IMG/VR virus record: IMGVR_UViG_3300032241_002621
Span: 1 to 36,755 of that record
Length of the DNA stretch: 36,755 bases
Strand: one strand, 5' to 3'
From: a virus
Below the pieces are notes generated by a model. It made no database searches and was not told the origin of the DNA. It saw nothing but the letters and a program-made list of their open reading frames with translations. A program made the position numbers and the translations under genes. This document shows positions 17,846 through 30,593 of the stretch, piece after piece. Each line of letters starts with the position of its first letter. The first letter of the stretch is position 1.

Positions 17846-19366
17846 TTATTGAGAAGTTGCAGGATCAGAACCAGGAAGTTTGGGACCATCAGAATTATCA
17901 CCACCTAAATTGGCACGGGCATCCAGGTCGATATTTGGAGTTGCAAGTGATAAATTAAGTGTGGTAACGAATGTGCCTCCACTTATTTGATGGCTAATTT
18001 CCTCTACAAACCAATTTTTATTAGTTAAAAGAAGATTACAATTTGAAGTAGTAATCCATTGATAATTTCCAGCATTTCCATTTATATAAAAAGGATTAAT
18101 TACAAATAAACATAAGCTTGCACCTAAACAATGATCTTTTAAACTATAAAAGAAAGGATCTCCTACAACTTTTAATTCTGCTGTAAGTCCTGATTTTACT
18201 ATTGCTCCAATTCCTTTTCTAGTATTTGCTTCGCTATGCTTTGATAGTCCATTTGATGCTTTTTGGGGAATTTGATCGGGACTTCGCCATTGAAAATCAT
18301 GCTCTTGTCCCGAACAATACACAGTATGTCCTACTTTTTTCTCCACCTCATCAGAAGGTTTTATTGTACGAGAATTATCGCCCGATGCTGCTCCTCCTGC
18401 TGTTGCACCACTTCCATCTTGTAGTCCTTTAGCCCAATTTATTTTTGGGCTAAAACTTAGTACAGGCCCACAGTTTCCTCCATTTACAATATATGTTGCA
18501 ATGTTTCTGCCAATAACACTCTTTTCATTGAAATTATCTTCTAAAAATAAAACAAGATTGTTTATATTGTCATAAGCAATTACTATTCCTTTATCGGCAT
18601 CTGTTGTTATGTTTTGAAGCCAAGAACATGCTGTTGCATATGGATTTGATTCATTCATTGGCCAAGTTCCTTTAGGTCCATCAGGCCCTTGGTCGCTGGT
18701 TTTGAAATTCCATTCTTTGTTGTCATAATCTCCCTTATCATTTGTTCTTAAAAACTTTACACCAGCAAATTTAGGATCATGTTCGGTAAATAATTTTCTT
18801 AATGCCTCTTTTAGTGAACCTTTGGCATCTTCTGAAAAAATTGATCTGTTGTGTTTGACCATCATTGTTTTACACCAAGCGGCACCAATTTTAATGGTAA
18901 TTTTCATGTTGCCGCCTTCGTATGTTTGATCTATATCGTTTATTATTCCTCCGATTTTATATCCTGTCAAACTATTGACAGTATATCGAAATGTTGCATC
19001 ATCAGTTCCTCTTAAAATCCATCCAAAGTCAATTAAAACATTTGATCCACTAGAATTTACATTTGGATCAATTTCATCAATAGTTTTATTTGCCAAGTCA
19101 ACTATTTGAGGGTATAGGGTGGCACCGTGGTCAATTATTTCTATTTCAATTCCATGATTTGTTGCTTTTCCAAACCCATAAGTAAACGATGTTATTGCTG
19201 CCATGTTGTTTCCAGCAGCAGAGTGGTTGCCAACTGTAAGTTTTGCATTTCCACTAAACTGCATTTCTACAAAAGGAGTGTATATAGCACCATCTCCAAC
19301 TATTACTTCTGGACTTTTACATGCGCTTGGGCTTGCACTTAAACAAGAAAAACTTTTACAATTCAT
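17846..19366 (-). CDS. baseplate hub protein (gp27/gpD-like)
   Basis: 506 aa. An N-terminal beta domain (EVIVGDGAIYTPFVEMQFSG) and a C-terminal domain with AELKVVGDPFFYSLKDHCLG, NKNWFVEEISHQISGGTFVTTLNLSLATPN fit the gp27/gpD/late control D hub family, which forms the ring between tail tube and spike. AGGA lies seven bases before the ATG. It sits immediately upstream of the spike gene, as in P2, Mu and PBSX. The N-terminus carries a Cys cluster (CKSFSCLSASPSACKS) that is unusual for hubs and might bind metal or form crosslinks. Confidence 0.75.
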   Translation of the reverse strand: MNCKSFSCLSASPSACKSPEVIVGDGAIYTPFVEMQFSGNAKLTVGNHSAAGNNMAAITSFTYGFGKATNHGIEIEIIDHGATLYPQIVDLANKTIDEIDPNVNSSGSNVLIDFGWILRGTDDATFRYTVNSLTGYKIGGIINDIDQTYEGGNMKITIKIGAAWCKTMMVKHNRSIFSEDAKGSLKEALRKLFTEHDPKFAGVKFLRTNDKGDYDNKEWNFKTSDQGPDGPKGTWPMNESNPYATACSWLQNITTDADKGIVIAYDNINNLVLFLEDNFNEKSVIGRNIATYIVNGGNCGPVLSFSPKINWAKGLQDGSGATAGGAASGDNSRTIKPSDEVEKKVGHTVYCSGQEHDFQWRSPDQIPQKASNGLSKHSEANTRKGIGAIVKSGLTAELKVVGDPFFYSLKDHCLGASLCLFVINPFYINGNAGNYQWITTSNCNLLLTNKNWFVEEISHQISGGTFVTTLNLSLATPNIDLDARANLGGDNSDGPKLPGSDPATSQ

Positions 19367-19370
19367 AGAT

Positions 19371-19697
19371 TTATCCTAAAATAGAATTTGGTATTCTTAT
19401 GTTAATTCCAGATTTAAAATCAAATATGTCAGATATTCCATTTGCTTCCATAATTTTCCACCAGAAATCGGGTGTTCCATAAGCTTTTTGAGAAACAATG
19501 TCAGGTCTATATTCAGATCCGGGACTTACTATTGCATAAACATCTTTTTGGCTCGTAGGTATTGTAGTTTTTTTGTATATTGTAAATGTTAAAATATTGT
19601 TCTCTGTATAATAAATCACATTAGAATTCATATATCTGCTGCTAGGAACAACAAATTTTTTTGCATTTATATTAGTTGTTTTTGTGTAGTTCGCCAT
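19371..19697 (-). CDS. gp53/LysM-like baseplate protein (P2 gpX type)
   Basis: 108 aa. The C-terminal half (VSPGSEYRPDIVSQKAYGTP, then FWWKIMEANGISDIFDFKSG and a final RIPNSIL) matches the gp53/LysM-like family that links hub and wedge. GGAGGAATATA precedes the ATG, which overlaps the previous stop (TAATG). In P2-like tails the corresponding gene (X) lies between the tape measure and the hub gene, as here. Confidence 0.8.
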   Translation of the reverse strand: MANYTKTTNINAKKFVVPSSRYMNSNVIYYTENNILTFTIYKKTTIPTSQKDVYAIVSPGSEYRPDIVSQKAYGTPDFWWKIMEANGISDIFDFKSGINIRIPNSILG

Positions 19698-20242
19698 TAT
19701 ATTCCTCCCACATAAATTTTTTCGGCACCAGGAAGAGCGGATTGATTATAAACAACATCAAATTGTAAATCTAAATCTATTTTGTATGGAACTAGCGTAG
19801 TTTGATCCCACGGAACAGAAGTGTCAAATTTTACAGAATAGCTTTTTAATACAGCCGAGATATCATCCGAATTGCTTGAAGAAAGAAGTTCGCCACATCT
19901 TAATTTACAAATTGGAGGAGGTGTAAAAGGAACACTTGCTACATTAGTAAAAGGATATGTGCATGCTTCCATTATTCTTAAATATACCATAAAATCTTCA
20001 AAATCAGATGGTCCCGAAGCTATAAAGTGAGCGGTCCAAGAAATGCTTCTATTTTCTGAGCTATTGTAAGTTTTAAAAGGCATGGATCTGCCAATCGCAG
20101 CTTCATCATTATAGCTAACACTTTTTGAGTCTGATATATCAGGAAGAGTATACATATAAATTTTTGATTTGAATTTTGGTATTTCAATGTAACAATTTTT
20201 TATTTTTTCTAAACTTCCAAAAACAATACTAGTTGCTTTCAT
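19697..20242 (-). CDS. probable tail-tube/baseplate junction protein
   Basis: 181 aa. The conserved look of SYNDEAAIGRSMPFKTYNSS, RSISWTAHFIAS, MEACTYPF with PFTPPPICKLRCGELL, and YKIDLDLQFDVVYN is that of proteins encoded between tape measure and LysM-like genes in many myophages, thought to start the tail tube on the baseplate (T4 gp48/gp54-like role). That role is inferred from position. GAGG precedes the ATG, eight bases after the tape measure stop. Confidence 0.6.
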   Translation of the reverse strand: MKATSIVFGSLEKIKNCYIEIPKFKSKIYMYTLPDISDSKSVSYNDEAAIGRSMPFKTYNSSENRSISWTAHFIASGPSDFEDFMVYLRIMEACTYPFTNVASVPFTPPPICKLRCGELLSSSNSDDISAVLKSYSVKFDTSVPWDQTTLVPYKIDLDLQFDVVYNQSALPGAEKIYVGGI

Positions 20243-20250
20243 TTGACCTC

Positions 20251-25764
<5,514 letters not shown>

Positions 25765-25794
25765 TTTTACCTACGTTGTTTTAATAATTTAATA

Positions 25795-25806
25795 GAGTAT
25801 TTATGA
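25795..25806 (-). promoter_or_regulatory. T4-late-type promoter of the tape measure and baseplate operon
   Basis: TCATAAATACTC on the minus strand overlaps the stop codon of the upstream gene and lies about 30 bases before the tape measure ATG. It is the closest match here to the T4 late consensus with its downstream ACT. Confidence 0.55.
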
Positions 25807-26310
25807 AGGATTTTGATTAAAAGGCATCTCCCCAGTAGGAGCAGCTTGAGGGTTGGTCATTCTTCTGATTTGTTCTCGAACAGATTTTCTGATCGCATCT
25901 ATTTCATTGGGATCAAATGATCTAGATATGGAAAGAGCATTTACAATAAAATTGCAATTGAGTTTCTTTAATGAATCAATTCCATTCTTTTTGTACTGCC
26001 TGAATGACGAAACTATATATTGATTTCCTTTAATATATTGATAGGTAAACTGAGGACTTTCACAAATAGATTGTCCAGGAGCAGGAAACATTAATTTTTT
26101 AATTACGGGGAAAGTAAGGTAATGCAGATTGATTCCTCGAATATATTGGTCCCAAATATCTGTTATCAAAACCAAAGGTGCAGGATCATGACCGGGTTTA
26201 TGAAACAAATAATTAAAAGTAACCAAGCTACCTCTTCCGACAATTGAAGTTGTTGTCTTTGGCCTAATTAAACCACCAGGAATCACTGCGTCTTGAAAAG
26301 GGATTGGCAT
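25801..26310 (-). CDS. small tail/baseplate-associated protein with GINLHYL motif
   Basis: 169 aa. The core VTFNYLFHKPGHDPAPLVLI then RGINLHYLTFPVIKKLMF (about residues 30-92) resembles a motif I recall from small proteins near tape measure genes in myophages, where a P-L-V-L strand is followed by G-I-N-L-H-Y-L. Function is not known. A C-terminal helix (DPNEIDAIRKSVREQIRRM) precedes a Pro/Gln tail. No SD is visible. The ATG at 26310 lies only six bases after a GATAAATA octamer, so a very short leader is possible. It lies just upstream of the tape measure, where many phages encode the tape measure chaperone. Confidence 0.55.
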   Translation of the reverse strand: MPIPFQDAVIPGGLIRPKTTTSIVGRGSLVTFNYLFHKPGHDPAPLVLITDIWDQYIRGINLHYLTFPVIKKLMFPAPGQSICESPQFTYQYIKGNQYIVSSFRQYKKNGIDSLKKLNCNFIVNALSISRSFDPNEIDAIRKSVREQIRRMTNPQAAPTGEMPFNQNPS

Positions 26311-26324
26311 AATAAATATTTATC
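26311..26324. promoter_or_regulatory. palindromic double late-promoter-like element
   Basis: The 12-base palindrome ATAAATATTTAT at 26312-26323 gives GATAAATA on the minus strand and AATAAATA on the plus strand, between divergent genes at 26310 (minus) and 26404 (plus). The minus copy is very close to the ATG, and the plus copy is about 85 bases from its gene. Confidence 0.35.
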
Positions 26325-26403
26325 TTTACAACCAATCATTTTGATGCTACATTTAATTTTGTTGGGATAAAACTAATTAAATTCTTTTACAAAGGAAAAT
26401 AAA

Positions 26404-26739
26404 ATGCACCTTAATTGTCCATATTGTGATGCTACAAAAAATATTGGGGATATCGGGAGATTTTATATTTTCAAATGTGATAATTGTCACAAAAGGTTTC
26501 GTGGGATTCATGCCGACATTAATTGGAATCGTCACATTTTTAGCTGTTTAAACCCTTTTTCTGTTGATACATTTCATGCTTACAATATGGATTGTTGTCC
26601 TTATTGTGGGCTTATGATTAGTATGGGTGTTCCTATTCACATTAAAGGATATAAAGCCCCTGAAAATTGTGTCCATTGCTTGCGAAGGTTGCCAACATGG
26701 CTAGCAAAGCAAGATTCTAATGATCCTCTGGATGATTAA
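26404..26739 (+). CDS. small zinc-ribbon protein, four CxxC pairs
   Basis: 111 aa. Cys pairs at C5/C8, C25/C28, C65/C68 and C89/C92, with added Cys48 and Cys64, predict two zinc ribbons (first at 5-28, second at 65-92). The family is not recognised. AAAGGA lies eight bases before the ATG. It is transcribed alone, away from the tail operon, and ends at a strong bidirectional terminator. Such small proteins often bind nucleic acid or a host RNA polymerase, but there is no direct sign of the target. Confidence 0.7.
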   Translation: MHLNCPYCDATKNIGDIGRFYIFKCDNCHKRFRGIHADINWNRHIFSCLNPFSVDTFHAYNMDCCPYCGLMISMGVPIHIKGYKAPENCVHCLRRLPTWLAKQDSNDPLDD

Positions 26740-26770
26740 AAAAAGCCCTGGAGAGATCCAGGGCTTTTTT
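26738..26770. terminator. bidirectional Rho-independent terminator
   Basis: The stem GCCCTGG/CCAGGGC (26745-26751 and 26758-26764) has a 6-base loop and is flanked by A-run and T-run, so it can stop transcripts from both sides. It separates the zinc-ribbon gene (plus) from the Pmp3-like gene (minus), whose stop is at 26772. It is the only canonical terminator that I see in the window. Confidence 0.9.
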
Positions 26771-26771
26771 A

Positions 26772-26966
26772 TTACGAATCTTTTTTCAAAATTACGTATA
26801 GTGCGTGAATAATTCCTGGAACAAATCCAAGAAGTGTTAAAAAAATGTTAATTATAAAACTCCAGCCAAATCCGTCTTTTGCTAAAACTCCTAAAGGTGG
26901 AAAAAAGAATGCCAAAATAAGAGAAATAACACTGACTTCATTAAAATCTTGTTTTTGAACTTTCAT
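26772..26966 (-). CDS. Pmp3/UPF0057 family small membrane protein
   Basis: 64 aa. Two hydrophobic helices (about 11-34 and 36-60) carry the family signatures FFPPLGV (21-27) and LLGFVPGIIHALYVI (45-59), with INI before them; family members usually have 50-60 residues. In bacteria (YqaE) and yeast (Pmp3) these proteins sit in the cell membrane and affect membrane potential or salt and pH stress. TGGAGG gives a very strong SD. A perfect TATAAT on the minus strand at 26992-26997 suggests its own promoter. It is unusual phage cargo and may protect or modify the host membrane during infection. Confidence 0.85.
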   Translation of the reverse strand: MKVQKQDFNEVSVISLILAFFFPPLGVLAKDGFGWSFIINIFLTLLGFVPGIIHALYVILKKDS

Positions 26967-26991
26967 AATACCTCCATGATTGAACGTCCAT

Positions 26992-26997
26992 ATTATA
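26992..26997 (-). promoter_or_regulatory. possible sigma-70-type -10 box for the Pmp3-like gene
   Basis: TATAAT on the minus strand sits 26 bases before the ATG. No good -35 box is visible at the usual distance, so the call rests on the hexamer and its position. Confidence 0.3.
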
Positions 26998-27005
26998 TAT
27001 GAAAT

Positions 27006-27788
27006 TCAGAATCCAAGTTCGCAAAGAATTTCATGGTCTCTTTTGATGATTTCAAATCTTTCCTCATTGGGAACACCACAATAATGATTTATAAAGTTTC
27101 TTTTTAAATAATCTGAAGTTCTATATCCATAGAAACAATTGAAACACGAGGGCAATTCATAAACTGGAATGCTGTGCTTTCTGATTAATAAATTAAACAA
27201 AAGTTGATCAACTATTGGATATTTGTTTAAAATTTCATAATTTTTTGGCTTAATAAAAGATGAAAGTTTAAATTTTTTCATTAATGTGCTGCTGCAAACC
27301 ATTACTCCCATATTGTAATGATCATAAGGCTTGTTGTATGTTATTGTGAATTCGGCAGGTAAATCAATTCCTAAATTCATTTCTTTATTAAAGCTATTGT
27401 ATTCCAAATAAGCAACTTGAGGTGAATTTGCAAAAACATTTTCATGTCTAACTTGCATTTCATTCACTGAAACCATAACAGACCTTAGCCAGTTGCCGCC
27501 TTCATTGAACACTCCAAGTTTATTGTCAGGAACTAGATTAAAAAGATCTGGAGTATCGTTTCTTACCAAAGTGTCCATATCAATAAACAAGTATCTTCCA
27601 TCTTTGGCAATCATATTCATATGATTTAAACGATTTAATAGAAAATTATTGCCTTTATCAACATTCCAATCTTTTACAACAATAAGCTCTGCATCACATT
27701 TTTTAGAATAATTTTCCAATCTATTAAGAATTATATCTTTTATATCAGAAAAACTTTCATCATAAAATGTTACAATATGTTTTTTCAT
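27006..27788 (-). CDS. GT8-like glycosyltransferase
   Basis: 260 aa. The DxD motif is intact (YLFIDMDTLV, Asp70 and Asp72), followed by YNMGVMV (158-164), DQLLFN (194-199) and a C-terminal NHYCGVP (234-240). This is the motif order of GT-A enzymes near family 8, in which a late His in the NHY stretch binds the nucleotide-sugar/metal. It would act in the cytosol on host or phage glycans, or on phage DNA bases; the acceptor is unknown. The SD (AAGGG) is fair. Of the four GT-like genes in the window this one has the best-preserved catalytic residues. Confidence 0.72.
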   Translation of the reverse strand: MKKHIVTFYDESFSDIKDIILNRLENYSKKCDAELIVVKDWNVDKGNNFLLNRLNHMNMIAKDGRYLFIDMDTLVRNDTPDLFNLVPDNKLGVFNEGGNWLRSVMVSVNEMQVRHENVFANSPQVAYLEYNSFNKEMNLGIDLPAEFTITYNKPYDHYNMGVMVCSSTLMKKFKLSSFIKPKNYEILNKYPIVDQLLFNLLIRKHSIPVYELPSCFNCFYGYRTSDYLKRNFINHYCGVPNEERFEIIKRDHEILCELGF

Positions 27789-27800
27789 TTTTTTTACCCT

Positions 27801-28277
27801 TTAAGTTCTATTTAAAACAGTCGTAGAATAATCAGAACCTCCTGTTTTGACAATCAAACCTGTTCCATCTTGTCCTCTATCACGGATTTCTTGTTCTGCT
27901 TTGGCACTTCTTGAAAAGAATTTTTTTATTTCTTCTACTACACTTTCAATGACTTTTTTCCCAGCCTCATCTTCTTTAATATTCTCTGACATATAATCAT
28001 TAAACATGTTTTCTAAATCTAAAAGATAAGCTTTTCCAAAAGGATGTGTTTTTTCTTCTTTTTGGATTCTGTAAGCAATCATCTCCCCAATCTCATAAAT
28101 TCTGATGCCATCAAAACTTACTTTTTGATTTGGACTTTTAACAAAAATGTATGGCTCTTCTTCTTCAAGGTGCGAATAAACTTGAATTCCATTTTTATTG
28201 AGTAATCTTTCAATCAATTTCAAATGTTTTTTTGATTCACGTTGCTTTCTATCAACAAATTCCACAAATTGTTTCAT
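27801..28277 (-). CDS. phage protein of unknown function with candidate capsid-targeting start
   Basis: 158 aa with AAAAGGA before the ATG. The N-terminus MKQFVEFVDRKQRESKKHLK resembles the M-K-x-F-x-E-F/W start of other proteins here, and LIE at about 21-23 fits the L/I-x-E rule for T4-type prohead protease sites. A beta-rich middle (GIQVYSHLEEEEPYIFVKSP, DGIRIYEIGEMIAYRI) and a helical Lys/Glu-rich C-terminus follow. The family is not recognised. It is co-transcribed with the two upstream virion-like genes. Confidence 0.6.
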   Translation of the reverse strand: MKQFVEFVDRKQRESKKHLKLIERLLNKNGIQVYSHLEEEEPYIFVKSPNQKVSFDGIRIYEIGEMIAYRIQKEEKTHPFGKAYLLDLENMFNDYMSENIKEDEAGKKVIESVVEEIKKFFSRSAKAEQEIRDRGQDGTGLIVKTGGSDYSTTVLNRT

Positions 28278-28296
28278 AATTATCCTTTTTTCAAAA

Positions 28297-29607
28297 TTAA
28301 CATTGCCTCATGAGACATTCGGGTGCGCTTACAATACAACGCTGTAAAACTCTTAGATCCGAAGGGTTGCCAGAATAAGGAGTTTCTTTTAGTACAATTC
28401 CAGTAAAAGATGTGGAAGCTTCTTTGAGAATTTTAAAATCTGCTGTTAAAAACAACATTCCATCAATTCTTTCCATAAAGTCATGCTCTTCTTTGGCTGG
28501 TTTGCCGTCTTCATCAACACCGTTAGCATTGGTTACATATTTAATTTTTATGTCAATATAAGGGATAATTGCACCTTGATCATCAATCATGGCTTCACTA
28601 TTATCACTTTGAATTGTTTTAACTAAGAGTTTACCATCAGTATAGGCACCTCTTAAACTTCCCGATAAATCCCATCCCAAAGTATAGATTGTTCCATCTT
28701 GGCCTACAACATTGATGACAAAACCACGCCTTTTAAATTCTTCGGCTATACTTTCCATTACAACTCTACGACGAAGCACATCTTTTTCTTCGGGACTTCC
28801 ATCTTCTAGTCTACGTTGTTCAGGTTCTGTTAAATATCGCTCAGGATCGTCTTCTCGTAAACTCCATTTGCCTAAATCTACTCTTCCCCATTTATCATTA
28901 TACCGTGTTGATAGTCTTATCGAATAATCTCTTTCATTATAAATTACGTCTTCTGTGTTTCCACCCGATCCAACTTGTACGCCTCCAATGATACTTGCAA
29001 TAAATTTACGATGCAAATCACCTTTCATTCCCAACAAACCTTTCAGTTTAATGAAAATATTGTTTAGTTCTGGCATTGACTGTAATGTGTTAGTGATATG
29101 GTTGACCAAAGATACAGATGGATTATTTTGATCCAAATCATTTTTAATCATCTTTCTTATTTCTTTGGAAGCCTTGTCAATATTTGCATTTTGTCGTAAG
29201 AAGCATATTTGCAAATTATCTTCAACAAATTTGCGAGGATAAGAGTCTAAATCTAAATCACGAACTTGATGAATTAAATCAATTAAATTGCCAACTTCGC
29301 CTTTGGTGGTTTCTCTGAAAAAGTTATTTTTCCATTTTTCAAAGTCTTGATCATCTTTTTGATCTGGCATATCAGGTGCAGCAGGATCATTGCTCACATC
29401 TGGCATAGAATTTTGTTGTTGTTTTGGTGGTGGATCTGCTTGAGGAGGGGCTGGAGCCGCAACATTAGGATCATTTGGAGATCCCTGTCCGGGAATTCCA
29501 CTGTTTGGATCAACAGGAGCAGTTCCACCAGCCATTGGGGGTTGTTGTCCACCAGCAATATCGCCACTAGCTTCTTTTAGCCATTCTTCAAGTGCATGAT
29601 TATACAT
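28297..29607 (-). CDS. probable virion or prohead-associated protein, Pro-rich linker
   Basis: 436 aa from the ATG at 29607, which has AAGGA six bases upstream; an in-frame ATG at 29631 lies inside the previous gene and lacks an SD. The start MYNHALEEWLKEASGD carries LKE, a fit to T4 protease sites. Residues about 18-90 are a Pro/Gly/Gln linker. The rest is a mixed alpha/beta domain (IGGVQVGSGGNTEDVIYNER, LGWDLSGSLRGAYTDGKLLV) that I cannot place. It overlaps the upstream stop by eight bases. A packaged or capsid-linked protein is inferred. Confidence 0.6.
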   Translation of the reverse strand: MYNHALEEWLKEASGDIAGGQQPPMAGGTAPVDPNSGIPGQGSPNDPNVAAPAPPQADPPPKQQQNSMPDVSNDPAAPDMPDQKDDQDFEKWKNNFFRETTKGEVGNLIDLIHQVRDLDLDSYPRKFVEDNLQICFLRQNANIDKASKEIRKMIKNDLDQNNPSVSLVNHITNTLQSMPELNNIFIKLKGLLGMKGDLHRKFIASIIGGVQVGSGGNTEDVIYNERDYSIRLSTRYNDKWGRVDLGKWSLREDDPERYLTEPEQRRLEDGSPEEKDVLRRRVVMESIAEEFKRRGFVINVVGQDGTIYTLGWDLSGSLRGAYTDGKLLVKTIQSDNSEAMIDDQGAIIPYIDIKIKYVTNANGVDEDGKPAKEEHDFMERIDGMLFLTADFKILKEASTSFTGIVLKETPYSGNPSDLRVLQRCIVSAPECLMRQC

Positions 29608-30124
29608 TTTTTTCCTTTTTCTTTTTAGCATTATTAAAAGCTTTTATTATGTCTTTGCGATCCAATTCAGTATCGCTACCAATATTAAAGTTATTCTGTT
29701 GCATAGCATTTAAATGAGGACCAGAATAAGCATATGTATTTTTTACTTTTAATCTTGTCATTAATTCTGCCGTTTTTAACATTTTGTCTTGCAAATCAGT
29801 TTTTATTTTAAATAAATTGACCAAAGCTTCTTTGCTGGAAGTCGTTGCATCACCATCATTTATAACCATGTTTGCAATGTTATCTATGTATTCACTAACC
29901 TGTTGCCTGTCCTCACGAATATTTCCCATTATTTCATCTAAGAAATCTAAATATTTTGAGTCAGATATTAACGCTGAAACATCAGATGGAGGTTGGGCAG
30001 GAACACTTACATTCATTTGTGGTAATTCTAATTCTTCAAGATCACTTTTAACTAAATCAGTGATTTCAACATTATTTAAATGTATTATCTGTTCTTGCTC
30101 TTCTAATTCAATTTTATTTTCCAT
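29600..30124 (-). CDS. helical protein, possible small terminase subunit
   Basis: 174 aa. An acidic N-terminus (LEEQEQIIHLNNVEITDLVK) leads to a helical core (about 60-135: YLDFLDEIMGNIREDRQQVS, then ALVNLFKIKTDLQDKMLKTAEL) and a basic tail (NNAKKKKEKNV). Long helical cores with a basic C-terminus resemble small terminase subunits of T4-like phages, but no specific motif proves it. It starts the minus-strand block that includes the two genes above, and is divergent from the plus-strand coiled-coil gene. A helical scaffold or chaperone is an alternative. Confidence 0.45.
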   Translation of the reverse strand: MENKIELEEQEQIIHLNNVEITDLVKSDLEELELPQMNVSVPAQPPSDVSALISDSKYLDFLDEIMGNIREDRQQVSEYIDNIANMVINDGDATTSSKEALVNLFKIKTDLQDKMLKTAELMTRLKVKNTYAYSGPHLNAMQQNNFNIGSDTELDRKDIIKAFNNAKKKKEKNV

Positions 30125-30156
30125 GATTTAATATATATGTTTGAAAATGGAGAAAT

Positions 30157-30534
30157 ATGCCAGCAAATAACAATAACTCCCACAACGATGAACAATCTCA
30201 ACTTCTTCTTTCACGTATTGATGAACGTGTTAAAACTTTAGTTGAAAGACAAAAAGAAATTGATGACCAAATAGAGAAACTTTTGGAAATTCAAAAGGAT
30301 GTTTTACGTCTCAATGAAAAAGTTTCTGTTATCATTTCTGGTGATCCTCAAAAAGAATTAAATTTATTTAGAGATAAAATACACAATATAGAAGTTAAAA
30401 TGGAAAACTTTAACTTAAAAATAAGTGGATATGACGATAAATGGAGTAAAGTTTTTGACTCTTTTTGGAAAGTCGGATTAACTGTTGTTGCAGGATACAT
30501 TCTTTATAAGTTGGGAATCAGTGGACCTCCTTAA
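30157..30534 (+). CDS. coiled-coil protein with C-terminal membrane segment (XhlA-like)
   Basis: 125 aa with GGAGA before the ATG. Residues about 15-90 are charged heptad-type helices (ERVKTLVERQKEIDDQIEKL). A C-terminal segment at about 105-120 (FWKVGLTVVAGYILYKLGI) is hydrophobic. Coiled coil plus C-terminal anchor is the plan of XhlA-type haemolysin or lysis accessory proteins, which oligomerise at the inner membrane with holins. No holin or endolysin is seen nearby, so the lysis link is only a possibility. Confidence 0.5.
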   Translation: MPANNNNSHNDEQSQLLLSRIDERVKTLVERQKEIDDQIEKLLEIQKDVLRLNEKVSVIISGDPQKELNLFRDKIHNIEVKMENFNLKISGYDDKWSKVFDSFWKVGLTVVAGYILYKLGISGPP

Positions 30535-30553
30535 AAAAAATGAATCATTGTTA

Positions 30554-30561
30554 AATAAATA
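30554..30561 (+). promoter_or_regulatory. T4-late-type promoter (AATAAATACTAC)
   Basis: AATAAATA followed by CTAC lies 33 bases before the ATG of the nucleotidyltransferase-like gene at 30594. It matches the late core at seven of eight bases. Confidence 0.45.
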
Positions 30562-30593
30562 CTACATCGTCTAATTCATGGAATCATAAAAAT

